Assembly: GCA_004794785.1 (NCBI GenBank)
Contig: SJOL01009693.1
Span: forward strand, 67,968 to 131,967
Length of the DNA: 64,000 nt
Reading direction: 5' to 3'
Origin: Opisthorchis felineus
Taxonomy: Eukaryota; Platyhelminthes; Trematoda; Opisthorchiida; Opisthorchiidae
The translations under genes and the position numbers were made by a program. The number at the start of each line of letters is the position of its first letter. The first letter of the stretch is position 1. Below the pieces are notes generated by a model. It had not been told where the DNA came from and searched no databases. It saw only the letters and a program-made list of their open reading frames with translations. Shown one piece after another: positions 28,101 to 38,561 of this stretch.

Positions 28101-31100
28101 GAGAGCATAACTAGTTTTATTTCTCATATATTTTTCTTACTTTTATAACGACCGAGTTGACAATTTTTACTGTTTTCTTGCCAACCAGCTCATTGTTTTC
28201 TATCTAAATGAATGGATTCACATCGTTCAGCCTTATGGGTTTGTGCGCACCCCATTAAAGTAGCCTTTGAAATTTGAGGGGACATTTCAGTTTGGGTCTT
28301 AAGTGGCAATCAGTATTGCATCTACCGATAGAGGTAATCATAAGATAAAAGCCTCCGAGAGAGAACCCATACACACAAAAATAAATGTCTCATTTTGGTT
28401 CAGCTAATGTTTGGTCCCGACAACAAATTCTGGAGTGGTTACCGGACTAAACCCAGGGGCTAGGACGATTCAGATCAATCTGAAGCGTGTCCAGTTTTCA
28501 CATTTAGCAGTCCGTCTCCATAAATTTGGCTAGAATAACACGCTCGACGAAATCATTTGCCTGAAAGTTCACGAATCTAGGTAGGAAAGGAGCAAATATT
28601 TGGTAATTAAAACAGCTACTGAACATTGAAACATACGAGAAAAAGCAAGTCACTTAGTGCTCCAGTGCCCCCGGCCCCGAAAGACTTTGTTCAATATCCC
28701 TTGTCCGCTTCAGTAAAGAACCTCCAGTTTCTATAATTTTAACTGTAAACCCACAGGACGTTCACGTACATTCCTAAATGTGGACTATTCATTACTAAGG
28801 ATTTGAATATTCAGGGGTGTTAATCTGTGTTGTCAAATTTTAACGAGTTTTCACTTTTGTTGCATTTTCACCCAATTTGTTTTCAAGCAACAAGTGTTTT
28901 TGATCTGAACTTTTTACCACAAAAAAAACGTTAAACTAAGATTACAAACAGTGACGCCATTTTTAATTAACCAACTCTCGATAAACCATAAATTCTAAGG
29001 ATTCACTATGAAATAATAGCTCAGTGACGACGGTGCTGATGATGACAGTGTTTCAGGCAAAATGTTGACCTGGCAATTTCTCTCTATCGGATATTGGCTG
29101 TTTATTAGACAAAAACAGATGTAACATCTACAACAAAGAGTAGCGTGCCCAGTTCTTTCAAGAATGATTCGTTGTTCGTCGAAGCTGGTGAACATAGGTG
29201 CCCAACAGCTCGTGCCAAAATGTGTCAGTCTTACTCCTATAAGCTCGAAGTCTCAGGCACCTCTTACTCAAGGGGAAACATGGATACTTCCACATCAAGC
29301 ACGTGATTTTTGAAGAAAAACAAACTGGATTTCGTTAGATCCTGACGCTTTTACTGAGAACAAGATAGCCATTGTGAAAATAATGATAGAATTAGTGAGT
29401 CGATAACAAAGTACTTGCCTAGCTAGTCGGTTAAAGCGTAACAAGGTCAAACAAATGAGTGCACAACAAACAGTGTCCCAACTAAAACAGTGAAATTTGG
29501 GCGCGTCTGAATTTTCTGAATTACTTGTATTATCAATCCGGAATGTCCCTCTTTGTTTCGTAGTGGTCTTCCGGAAGCGATCATCCGGATGACGAGAGTC
29601 TTCTTCGTCCAATGGACAGTAAGGCACGCGCAGCCACAAGCAAACTCATGTCACCAACCACAATGGATCGAGCGGAGAGTGGCGTGATCAGCTACTGGTT
29701 CTGTGAATTGGATCGACGAAACAAAGGGTGAGTCCAACACGGAATTGTACAATTTTGAAATAGTTTCAACTGAACACTCAGTTTCAAGGGTTCTGCGTTG
29801 GCGAAGGGGACATCGTGTTTCTTCCCTTATCAGCAGATTTGTCTATCACACGAAACCAAGGAACAAATAGCATTTGAATTCGGAAATTAATTACGATAGC
29901 TGAGAAGAGTTTTTTCAATCTTGTCATCTGACCCTATGAAGTGCTTTAGACCTAAACTGTTGAAAAGTGATGGAAGATAGATAATGTGTGATCACAGCGC
30001 ATTTTACTCCCAGTTGTTGTCCTACTAGCTCCCGTGTCACACTGTTTAAGGCTGAATCTCGTGCAAATTTATCGTACTTTGAAGACCAATTTACTAGGTC
30101 ATCGATATTATAGCGAACGTTGAATCAGCAGTACGAGTATCTTCACAAATTAGTCAGATAGCAAAATTGCCTCATTCATGTGGTAGGAATAACCTTGACA
30201 TCATGGTCAGCAGCAGTCTGAAGTCCACAGTGGATAAACTTCAAAATTAAGCATAGCGAATATATCCCTCTTTTAATGTTGTTTCAAGAGAAAAGTACAC
30301 ATGCTCAAGTTAAAGTCATTCTTATCAGAACATCACTCTTGTTTGCAATCGCATTTGTATGGACAGAAATGCTGGGTTTATAGCTGTGTAACGTTGTGCT
30401 GTCGACACAAAATCTTCGTCAAGTCGGCACTTCAACAGAGCTGATGAAGCTGAGTAAAATGAACCCGAGTAAGGTAATCAAAAGCCTGGCTTATCTACAT
30501 GAACGTAGAACGACTTATTTTGGAACAAAATTGGTCGTGGTTCTAGATCATGTTCGTCAGTGTTATTCCATCTGTCTCATCTGGGAGCGAGTGTACGCTA
30601 ATAAATGACATACTTATAGTTATGACTTCTCGAGTTGTTTTATTAGAACCTAATTACAAAGATACATAGATGGATAAGGATTTCTCGGTAGACGATAAGT
30701 CTCAGAGCCCTAAGTATACAAAATGGGTGTGTACGGGCCCCAGACATTCAAGGACTTTCGTTCAAACTGGGTTTTTTCGGGCGAAGATGAAGGTATCGCA
30801 CCCTCCTCAAGTTTCCAGACCATTTAATACCTGCAAGGCTGTGTCTAAACTTTTAGGCTCTGTAAGGGTTGTATTCAGCCAGCGTCTGTCTGTAATCTAC
30901 GAAGTCTGCAAGTTAACACCTAGCACGTTCTCTCTCTATCATCAGGCACAAGGTAGCGCATCACAAGGAGTTCTGTCAAATCTCAATCCCACCTGTACAG
31001 AAACTGTCAGATCCGAGCAACAGCTACGTAATTTACTGTCGGCAGCTCCTAATACCTTGCCAAAATACAGGCACAAGTTTGTATAAAAGCTATACAAGAC

Positions 31101-34100
31101 TTCTAAAACGTTTACAGTGTGGAACGAGCTAAACGGAAAGCAATGCAGATGCAACTGTGACAAAACTGGAAAGCTTACCATTTATTTTTGATAGACAGAA
31201 AATTTTGGGGATGATTTCTTACAAGGTACAGTACTTTGTTGCTGTGTCTCATCATATTTCTCAGGCATAACCACCCCCATTAGGTAGCTGTGAGTGTCAC
31301 AGATTCGTACATCATATTTGCCCAACTATCCTACAACTCTGTATTCTGTTCAAAGAGTATAACTAAACAGGTGCTGGAAAATCGAGCCGATCTATCTGGC
31401 ATGAAGCCGCTAGGAGAGCTCACCACGCCAGATGAGGGTTAACTCCTGCTCATTTTATTTAGGGTCACCTGATAATCAGTAACCCGCCGGAAATCCAAGT
31501 GGTGAATTGATTGGTTGATGGATTGGCCAATGTTTAATCTAGTTGTGTTGGTTCACCTAATCTTTTTAGGCTCAGAAAGATGTGTTCGTCAACCTGGTTG
31601 TGATCCATCTGACCACGTTATGCCGATTCAACTTTAGCTGAAGGGAGTGAAGCAGTAAAATACATCGCGTTGTTGTTAGGCATGGTTCACTGATTGGTTA
31701 CTATCATGTAAAACAAACCATTGGGATAATATGCATGTGCTTTCTTCCCGAGCGGCGTACGCGCAGGACGACCATATGGGAGTACAGAATCCAGCAGGAA
31801 CAAAAAATCAAGATAAAGCAGCACACTCACACCAGTCGACCTGCGTTATCTCAATACGGCTGAATAGTACTCAAACGTCGAGCAGGCGGCTACTACTGAC
31901 ACAGCAAAACAAGAGAGCACGTACTTGCTGGGTCAAGCTATGAAGCGTGCACTGTGAAGACAAAAACAAGACGTTTGGCTGCTGCATCAATATCTTGCTG
32001 ATCTATACTCACAGTAGCAACGAACCTAAATAGAGCTGACCGATCTGATTAGCGTGGTTATCGATAACACCGTGAATTACATGGACACTGCCATGGTGTT
32101 TGTAAACCAGCCCCACTAACTCTCAACGTAATAATAAACTGGCCGAACGACCACACCAGCTCTCAGAATGTCGATCGAGACAACTGGACAGGTATTTCAA
32201 GTAAGTCCGGCCGCCTGGTCGTGAGAGTATAGTCAAAGGATTCTGGGTAAAATTTGAGGGGACCGTTGTCTGTAAGTAAAGTGATCTCTTGGGTGCCATC
32301 CTCATCAGGTGCTCGCAATCCATGTGACCAATGGAAAAAATTGTTGAGCTCTAAAACAAATACTCGGCTGATTGTGTGCACTGCATGTGACCTTGACTGC
32401 GTTTCACTTGATGAACAGTGGTGAGCCGTTTCCGAACGATTGGTTGGAACAGCGCAAGCACCACGAACGTCAATATCGGATTACTGTTAAGGAATCCCAT
32501 CAGAATCCACTGAGGTCATCTCCAGCTTGTAACATCCCCACTTCCGGTATCCTTTAGCACAGATCCAGGTAGATTCATTTGAACAAAGATAACTCGTCAT
32601 CATGGTCAAACATAGAGACAGGTAAATTCAAACTAAACAACATTAAATTTTCGTAACGTTTAAGGATCAAATCAAAAATAACAAGGACGTGATACGTGTG
32701 ACAAAATGAAGGATAGAATTTTCAATAGTCTGGGGACATGTCCAGAACCTGGGTCATCAGGATTGATCGGCTTATCTTATCGTGACACATGACTATTCAA
32801 ATCGATGTCGAACTGCTTAAGGCATGAGAAGCTAAGTACTCAAATCAAGCGTTTATAGATGCAAAATTCAGATTGTTGAATACTAATTGCAACGGTTCCC
32901 GCGATGTTAAACATTCTAATTCGCTTCCCTATGGTGGCATCAGACTGGCCTGGTAAGGAATATCGAATGTAATTGCACGAACAACTTGATAACCCGTTTC
33001 TACAAATTATGCGAATGCTAATCTGTGAAAAAATTTTTCACCAGCTTTGGCCAGCCGGTAAGGCGTTTGTCCAGAAACGTGTTTAGACACTTTTCGTCTT
33101 CCGGCTAATGTAGTGAGCATCAGGAGAGCATAATAATTGGCAAACAGCCAGTTCAGTTGTTCACTGAACGGACGGATGATGACGGTTAGTCACAATCAGT
33201 CAAGGTTGAAATGCATTAATGCTTGACCAGGTGGCCCTTTGTTTGTTCACCTAGCTTTAGCTTGCAGACGTTTCGTCACCAATCGAGGTGACGTCTTTAG
33301 TGCTCCTCGGCGAAACTTTTTCAAGCTAATTGCCAAGGTTGACGAACACATTAACGACCACCTGATCAGCCACCAATGAACGCACCCGGGCTGCAAATAG
33401 TCCGGTGCATTTCAAACATTGAAATGCGTTTCTAGACTCATGTGAATCCCCACGTTAATATATAACTGGCCCAAACACATCTGCAAGGCAGCCGTAAGAA
33501 GACCGGCTAACCTGGCACCCCATGAATTGGCACGCTTTTTGAGGAAAACCGGTCAAGTTAGCCATTGTCTCAAAGTATGTTGAGCAGAATGTCAGTCTTC
33601 CCTGAAAGTGTATTCCTCATGTATATTTCAGATGCTCCGTTGGAAAATGAAGGTATAAAGCTGCTTTTTATCCATAAAAGTGCAAAGCCGGGCAATGTAC
33701 ATGTTACGCGATTCATGTTGAGTTCCCGTACACATAGCTCATTATGTTATCATCCGAGTGCTTTTACAGTTTGGCCTCTCACACTCGTCTGATTCGAAGT
33801 ACTCGGTTGAAAGTTGGTCGTATTGCCCTAGGACACCGCCCAGTCTAATTATGCTGACCATCTGAAGTGATCGATTCCATCAAAGATATTGTACTGGATG
33901 ATATCGGTGATTGCGCCAAATGCATCAGCTACAGTAGATAATAAATCTGCACCTATAAACCTGAATAACGACCCGACGTTCCACCGCATACGATCACACA
34001 GTGTCATTGTGGGCTTGGGCAGTCTGAACTAAAGCCGCACTCAAATTTGCCTCAGCATGTGGTGGGGTTGTAACAAACTTGAACTACTCAAGAGGGCTAA

Positions 34101-37100
34101 AGGAAATACGTAAAAAAAAAGTTCTCGATAGTTCTATCGACGGATAGGATCGCCTTAGTTCTCTCTCCCTGTAGCGCGAAGTCCAGCAGGAGTGAAAGAA
34201 TCTAGGTTTCCGTATAATCCTGGATCACAAAAAGTAACCCATATGCATCCTAAATGGTTACTGTAAGACTTTAATGTTGATTTTCTAAAACGTACTATGG
34301 TATGCAATTCATACAATGGATGATTAAACCGGTTACCATTAGGACAACGACCAGATAGGCTCTAAAGAGCAGAACTTGTGTAGGTGGGGTGTAATGAAGG
34401 CAATACCATAAACAGGTATTTGGTTTCAAAAAGTAGAGCACCGATTCAGCTTGCCCACAAAGTCACAGCTGCCTCCTACTAGCCCCATGGACTAGCCTAT
34501 CGCTTTAGTGACCCAATGCATGGGTCAACAACTTCAACAACTACGATGGGTCTCACTCAGCAACGAAAATCGGACGAAATAGATAGTCTCATCTGCTTTG
34601 GTACTAAGCGAAAGTGAGTTTTAGTCAGGGTGGGATCACGCTGTTCCCTCACGACTAATCCCGAAAGATATTAAATAATTTGAGGTCACGTGCTTTGTTG
34701 ATGAATAGTGGCACTACATACTGTCTAGATGCGAGCGGTCCGCACTGTTATTCCGTCCCTCGTGGACGAGTCATATAGTGAAACTCGTCGGATTCACACT
34801 GGCAAAAAATGAGGCAGCTACACTGCTATTCTCGCCATTTAATCACAGTGACTGAACTATAAGGTCGTCTTACAGATTACGGCGGTGAGTCTGAAGAAAA
34901 TCAATAGTTTAAGATAAAGTTGTCATATCTGACCGAATCTTACCTGTTGCAGGAGCAATAATTATCACTTGACATGTGACTTTTCAAATTCAGTTTGTTT
35001 TAATGAAGTTGTTCTGCTAGAAACAATTAAAACAATGCTATTAAAGTCCAAGAATGACACGATCGACCCTAGCCCCGTCGATACTACTTGTTAGTGGTCA
35101 ACAAAACAAAACTCTTTTAAAAGAGATTTTGACGAAGGCAGGAACGATTTTTATCTGGCCCAGTCGGAGTTGCCTGTAGAGGTTAATCAGAATTTTCAGT
35201 GGCCCCATGAGTGGTTTCATGTGAAGGGAGCACTCCGCCTACTGATCAGGGAGAAAGCTAGGTGGTGGATTTTCACCCAATTTGGAGTGGGCTGCTTCCA
35301 GCATGGGTATGTGTAGCAATCACTGCAAACTTAGTTGTTGATCTACGTATATTTTTACTTGACAGCATGTGAACTGAATAAGTGAACTTGATTTTCGTTA
35401 GCAAACAGCTACTCCAGACAGCAAAAATTTTGTAATTCAATGACCTACTGAATATGCTGGCCAGCTACTGCGCTGCTAAACATTCAACTATTTGCTTAAT
35501 GGCATTTTATTATGAAAGGAGTGAAATCGTTGCTCACAACAGCGTTTTTTATACAATAAAGTTGCTTCCAAGGGACTCGGCTGAAGATCCGTCACACCAT
35601 GGTCTACGTGAAAAAAGCTTGTGCAGACTAATTCAAAGCTAATTCAAACTAATCGCCTACCTCAATTAGACTCCTAAAACGCCACCAGTAAGGATGAGCT
35701 ACCGGTTGAAATGAACAGTCCGACCGTCCATAAGCTTTCAGAGTGGTTCGCAAAGTCATTGACCTATCCCTATCAAACTGAATTCGCCAGCAGCACAATC
35801 GTGTCCGCATCAATGTAGGTCAGCGTATTAGATCTGACCAAAAAGTCAGCTAAAATGTAGAGATATGACAAAGCATACACTCAACGGTATAACAGTATGA
35901 ATGACCTTCCTTCATCCAACCGAGTAGTTTCATCCGAGACCAACTGTGTCCTAGATCGAGCAGTCATAAACCTACCACAATTTCCCAATGTGTCCACCCG
36001 GACCTGTGTGAGTTGACTGTCAAAGCCCGAGACCCAAATTGGTACTCGAAGGAACTTGAGAGGATTTCATGTATGAGCATGTTTGGTAAAAAGGTGTGGA
36101 GTTTTATCTTCACGGGGTGATTTGTTTAAAAGATTATGATTTATACTCGGTCGCCTCGTTGACGCTTGCTCCATGGACCCTTCTTCATTGGTGTAGGTTT
36201 CACGTTTACATTCAATCCTTCTGTAGCATTGTTTCGGAGTGAATGTACTGAATGAAAACAGCTCAGCTCCAGTCGAACTTAAAATCCTGTAGTCACAGTT
36301 GGCGCAGCAGAATGAGCAAAGGTAACCTGTCTGGACCAAACCACACTGAGGATAAATTGTCTACCAAATTAGGGCCGAGTTCACTCAAGCTAAAAGGGGT
36401 ATCAGGCTGTTCGTTTAAACCGACGAGGAATCCGAGGGTTATCCGAAAAAGCGTCTGCCTAAAGCACTTCTGAACACAAGGCTGAAGAGAGCGAATGAGT
36501 AAGCTGGCCTTCTAGAAGTACTTAGAATTCCCAGTCTCATCACACTGTGCACCTGTTAGTGGAAGCCATAGGCAGGTGCAAATTCTTAAGCCTGTATCAC
36601 GTTTTCCAGGACCCTTTAAAACACAGTAGGATACCAGTTTTGAGTTTCCCCCGAAAGTTACACCCAATACTCCATACGTGAGTCCTACGTTTTCGGAGTC
36701 AACCAGAAGGCATGCAGACACAGGAGTATCCCAGCAGTAGATTTTATTTTTGAAGTGAATATTTCACGATCATTCGCTACGATGCACAAATTTCTGAGAC
36801 ATGTCAGAAGAGGTTCCATATATGCCCTGAGAAACAACCGGCTGTATGCCAATTTGTTCGGTTGACAATTCCTCAAGAGCCTAATGTGACGCTCTGTTTT
36901 TTTATCCTTAACTGTTGTTGTTGCCCTCCTGCCCTACCTCATTTGTCGCGTCGGAATCACCATTTACCTCCAAGTTGCCATAAATGAAAGTGACCGTTAT
37001 CTTAAAGGAATCTCGGGAAATGAAAGTCGTGCGTGATTCTGATTGTCAGAGCACTCAGTTGAATACGATAGGGACAAGTGCGGGTATTGCATTAGAAGCC

Positions 37101-38561
37101 TGCAGTAAAACGGAACGATGCTGTTCAATCATTTCCAACGAACTTGAGAGTGTGGCAGACAATCTTGGGACGATAGCACATGAAGCCTAGCCAGAAACTT
37201 CGTGTAGACCGAACAGGATATCGGTAGGTTGCTTACAAGTGTGACTTGAGAAGCTAGATGAGACATGAAAGCTGAATTAAAGCAGCTGACATACTGTTAA
37301 CAGTCGCCCGATAGGCCGCTTCTAGCTCGAGATTAAGTGACGTAGGGACGACTCTATCCAGTCCCGCTGTAGTTTTCGATTTCTCCTACACAGACCATTT
37401 ATGATCGTTTGTACGACCATATTAGTAGACGTCCTGAGTAAGTTGTTTATGGCTTGTTTGACATGAATAATCTTGAAATTATGCCTGTACTGCTACGTAT
37501 CTCTTCGTTGGGCTTTGATTTTTTTATGGTGACCATCTTGTTCTTGAGTTTTCGTTCACAATCCGCTTGAGTAAGAAAAAATAGATTTACTAGGTAATGC
37601 CACAATTTCCTCCAATGAAACAAAGCTGGAAATGTATGCCGATTGCCAGCAGTCCCGATAGACGGCTCAGTTGTTGGCCTTTCATGCGAAACAGATTGCG
37701 GAATTGCGGAGTGACCTTCTTACAGGTTAGAGATCTTACAAAAATTTGGTCTTCTTTGCCCCTCTTCGAAAGACTGATATATGCCCTTAGCAACTTAAAA
37801 ACCAGTACTCTTTGAACAAAGCCAGGTTTCTATTCTCCTCACTGTTATTTATCGAACTATTTATCGTTGCATTTCTATAGGAGCCTGGATGAAAGAGACT
37901 TGAGTCTACTGTACCAAGTTCTACTCCCCTCCAATGCGTGTTTAGAAACATTCATGAACCGTTGTGCAAGCTCTGGATCAATCTCTTTCGACCAGTGGCA
38001 TAACTGCTTTGATGTTCCGCGAGGTGAGCTTGAATAGTGTGTGTTTCGACTAAAACACTCATCTGCATACCAAGTTTGTTTTCATGGGAGAATCTCCTGG
38101 AACCCAGCTGAATCACTTGTTTATCAAGTGAGCTGTCGAAGAGTTTTCAGAAACCTGATGAGTAGTGCATTACGTCTATACAAGATACTGTTTGTTTGCA
38201 CGTGGCGTCAATACTAAAATGTAATGAGGTTTATGAGTGTTGAAATCCAGTGGTTCAGTTTAGCTACAGTGACTCTTTAGTTTGGATAGTCAAATCCCGC
38301 CTCTTCTGCTTTTATGGGTGAAATGGAAATGAAAATTTTGCCTAACGAGGTGAACCCATCGGCCTAAAGGCCTTCTGGCCTTCCCGGGTGCTAAGACATT
38401 TATCGTAGGTTGAAATTAGCACATTTTTCTAGAGAAAAGAGATAATACACAAAAACGCACTGGTCAAAATTACATTGTACGCTTTTCACCTGCAACTTAA
38501 TCAAGTTGGTATGCATTTCTTCTTTTCAGAGGAACGAATCGAATGCAGCCGATTCAAGTGA
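10024..38561 (+). CDS. SPARC: SPARC/osteonectin-like secreted matrix protein (complete, 7 exons)
   Basis: Joined exons 10024-10102, 24599-24708, 27090-27243, 27325-27413, 29564-29727, 37881-38023 and 38530-38561 give 771 nt, in frame, for 256 residues. All six introns are GT-AG and every phase matches. Residues 1 to about 26 are a hydrophobic signal peptide. Residues 31-113 form a follistatin-like domain with a cysteine-rich hairpin (C31, C36, C42, C47, C49, C53) and a Kazal-like part (C65 to C113). Residues 114-256 are the EC domain: the opening DLTEMC, the later cysteines C219, C227 and C241, and the W..CF ending match SPARC. SPARC family members are secreted, bind collagen and calcium, and act on basement membranes. 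The usual acidic N-terminal domain is absent, so the protein is about 45 residues shorter than vertebrate SPARC. EF-hand 2 lacks its ligands. Exon 1 is the least certain part; the rest is firm. Confidence 0.87.
10490..10570. repeat. Fragment of the foldback family
   Basis: GTCACCTCGACTGGTGATGA, then AACGTTTGC and CCAACTGCCAAGCTCGGCGA, shared with 17265-17437 and 33268-33375. In SPARC intron 1. Confidence 0.5.
14945..15070 (+). repeat. Repeat family with CAGCTGAATC core, copy 1
   Basis: GCACTTTGGTTTTTATGGGA, GACTCGCCTG, TAGCTGAATCTCTCGTTTAG, then GATGCTCTTAAACAACTGAA and TGTGCTGCACCAG. The whole stretch matches the reverse complement of 44625-44720. Confidence 0.65.
16820..16905 (+). repeat. 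Repeat family with CAGCTGAATC core, partial copy
   Basis: AACTGAATCATTCGTTTAT then GTCGAAGAGTTTCCAGCGAC and TAGTGTGTTACGTCTA, the same order as at 38110-38195 and 52335-52380. Confidence 0.5.
17265..17437. mobile_element. Foldback (MITE-like) element with 40-bp inverted ends
   Basis: The first 40 bp (GTTGATCAGGTGACAGTTGA and on to 17304) and the last 40 bp (17398-17437) are inverted copies with 36 of 40 matches. The middle holds CAAGCGACGAAACG. There is no coding capacity. The right-end motif TTGCCAAGCTCGG and the GACGAAACG motif recur near 10497-10560 and 33268-33375, so it is a dispersed family. I saw no clear target-site duplication. Confidence 0.65.
23841..24020 (+). repeat. SINE family 1 (tRNA-derived), well-preserved copy
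   Basis: Starts GGGCGATATGGTTCAGTGG (A-box), has GGTCCGTGGTTCGAACCC (B-box), then CTAGGCTTGAGCGACCTGGC, CTTCGGGTGGCATGGCAGC and ends CGAAAGGGTGTTACAGCTG. The A and B boxes are spaced as in a tRNA. Lies in SPARC intron 1, in sense, about 580 bp before exon 2. Confidence 0.9.
24599..24708 (+). CDS. SPARC: SPARC exon 2: first half of follistatin-like domain
   Basis: Begins after CCACAACAG and ends at the donor GTAAGG. It encodes residues 27-63, with cysteines spaced as in the EGF-like hairpin of a follistatin domain (ACADVKC, EWC, RCECLDTC). The preceding intron is phase 1 and the following one phase 0. In SPARC this hairpin follows the acidic domain; here it follows the signal peptide almost directly. 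Confidence 0.85.
24709..27089 (+). other. SPARC intron 2
   Basis: About 2.4 kb, GTAAGG to CTGCAG. No repeat or exon recognised. Confidence 0.75.
27090..27243 (+). CDS. SPARC: SPARC exon 3: Kazal-like half of follistatin domain
   Basis: Acceptor TATCTGCAG, donor G|GTGAGT. Residues 64-114 contain LCVDGNTYRHECDLWRNQC, the Kazal-type core that corresponds to the VCSNDNKTF region of SPARC. It ends at a cysteine followed by Arg (C113, R114), where the EC domain starts. The exon ends in phase 1, and its last G joins AT of the next exon to make Asp. Confidence 0.9.
27325..27413 (+). CDS. SPARC: SPARC exon 4: start of EC domain
   Basis: Lies only 81 bp after exon 3; acceptor TTTACAG, donor AAG|GTAAGC. 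Residues 115-144 give DLTEMCDW then FPIRLGIWFQELL, which line up with the SELTEFPLRMRDWLKNVL helix of SPARC. C120 matches the EC-domain cysteine that in known SPARC pairs with the one before the EF-hands (here probably C219). Confidence 0.9.
27414..29563 (+). other. SPARC intron 4
   Basis: About 2.15 kb, GTAAGC to TCGTAG. Nothing recognised inside. Confidence 0.75.
29564..29727 (+). CDS. SPARC: SPARC exon 5: EC domain linker and first part of EF-hand 1
   Basis: Acceptor TTTCGTAG, donor GG|GTGAGT, phase 0 in and phase 2 out. It encodes residues 145-198. A poorly conserved acidic/serine stretch leads to GVISYWFCELDRRNK, matching the VHWQFGQLD segment that enters EF-hand 1. The EF-hand loop starts at D194 and is split by the intron, its glycine (G199) being completed by the next exon. 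Confidence 0.85.
33255..33395. repeat. Fragment of the foldback family
   Basis: GACGTTTCGTCACCAATCGA then GGTGACGTC is the reverse complement of the 10490 motif; later AATTGCCAAGGTTGACGAAC and GACCACCTGATCAGCC match the right end at 17398-17440. In SPARC intron 5. Confidence 0.5.
34728..34860 (+). repeat. Possible old copy of SINE family 2
   Basis: Shares CCCTCGTGG.CGA and a later AATGAGGCAGCTACACTGCT stretch, comparable with GATGAAATAGCTACACAGTG of the 8818 copy. Strongly diverged; lies in SPARC intron 5. Confidence 0.4.
37881..38023 (+). CDS. SPARC: SPARC exon 6: EF-hand pair
   Basis: Acceptor TTTCTATAG, donor GAG|GTGAGC, phase 2 in and phase 1 out. Residues 199-246 complete EF-hand 1 (loop D194-D205), carry C219, C227 and C241, and hold the second EF-hand. 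SPARC proteins have 'EHCTTRFFETCD...DEWAGCF' here; this exon reads ACLETFMNRCASSGSISFDQ followed by WHNCF. The second loop is two residues shorter and has no acidic ligand at positions 1, 3, 5 or 12. Confidence 0.9.
38055..38198 (+). repeat. Repeat family with CAGCTGAATC core, copy 2
   Basis: ACACTCATCTGCATACCAAG, GGAACCCAGCTGAATCACTT, GTCGAAGAGTTTTCAGAAAC and GTAGTGCATTACGTCTATAC. It occupies much of the 506-bp last intron of SPARC. Confidence 0.65.
38530..38561 (+). CDS. SPARC: SPARC exon 7: C-terminus and stop
   Basis: Acceptor TCTTTTCAG, then ten codons giving EERIECSRFK, and TGA at 38559-38561. The split codon (G|AG) restores Glu. The extra C252 after the domain has no counterpart that I recognise in vertebrate SPARC. 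No canonical AATAAA was seen in the next 700 bp; AATAAC-type hexamers near 38655 and 38733 are the nearest. Confidence 0.82.

Larger units (their letters stand above)
29728..37880 (+). other. SPARC intron 5, about 8.2 kb
   Basis: GTGAGT to TTCTATAG. It holds the repeat fragments at 33255 and 34728. A 138-codon open frame at 30670-31086 matches no family I know and is probably chance. Confidence 0.7.

Noticed and set aside
30670..31086. 138-codon plus-strand open frame in SPARC intron 5
   Set aside because: No family resemblance; inclusion as an exon is not needed, since exons 5 and 6 already join in phase.
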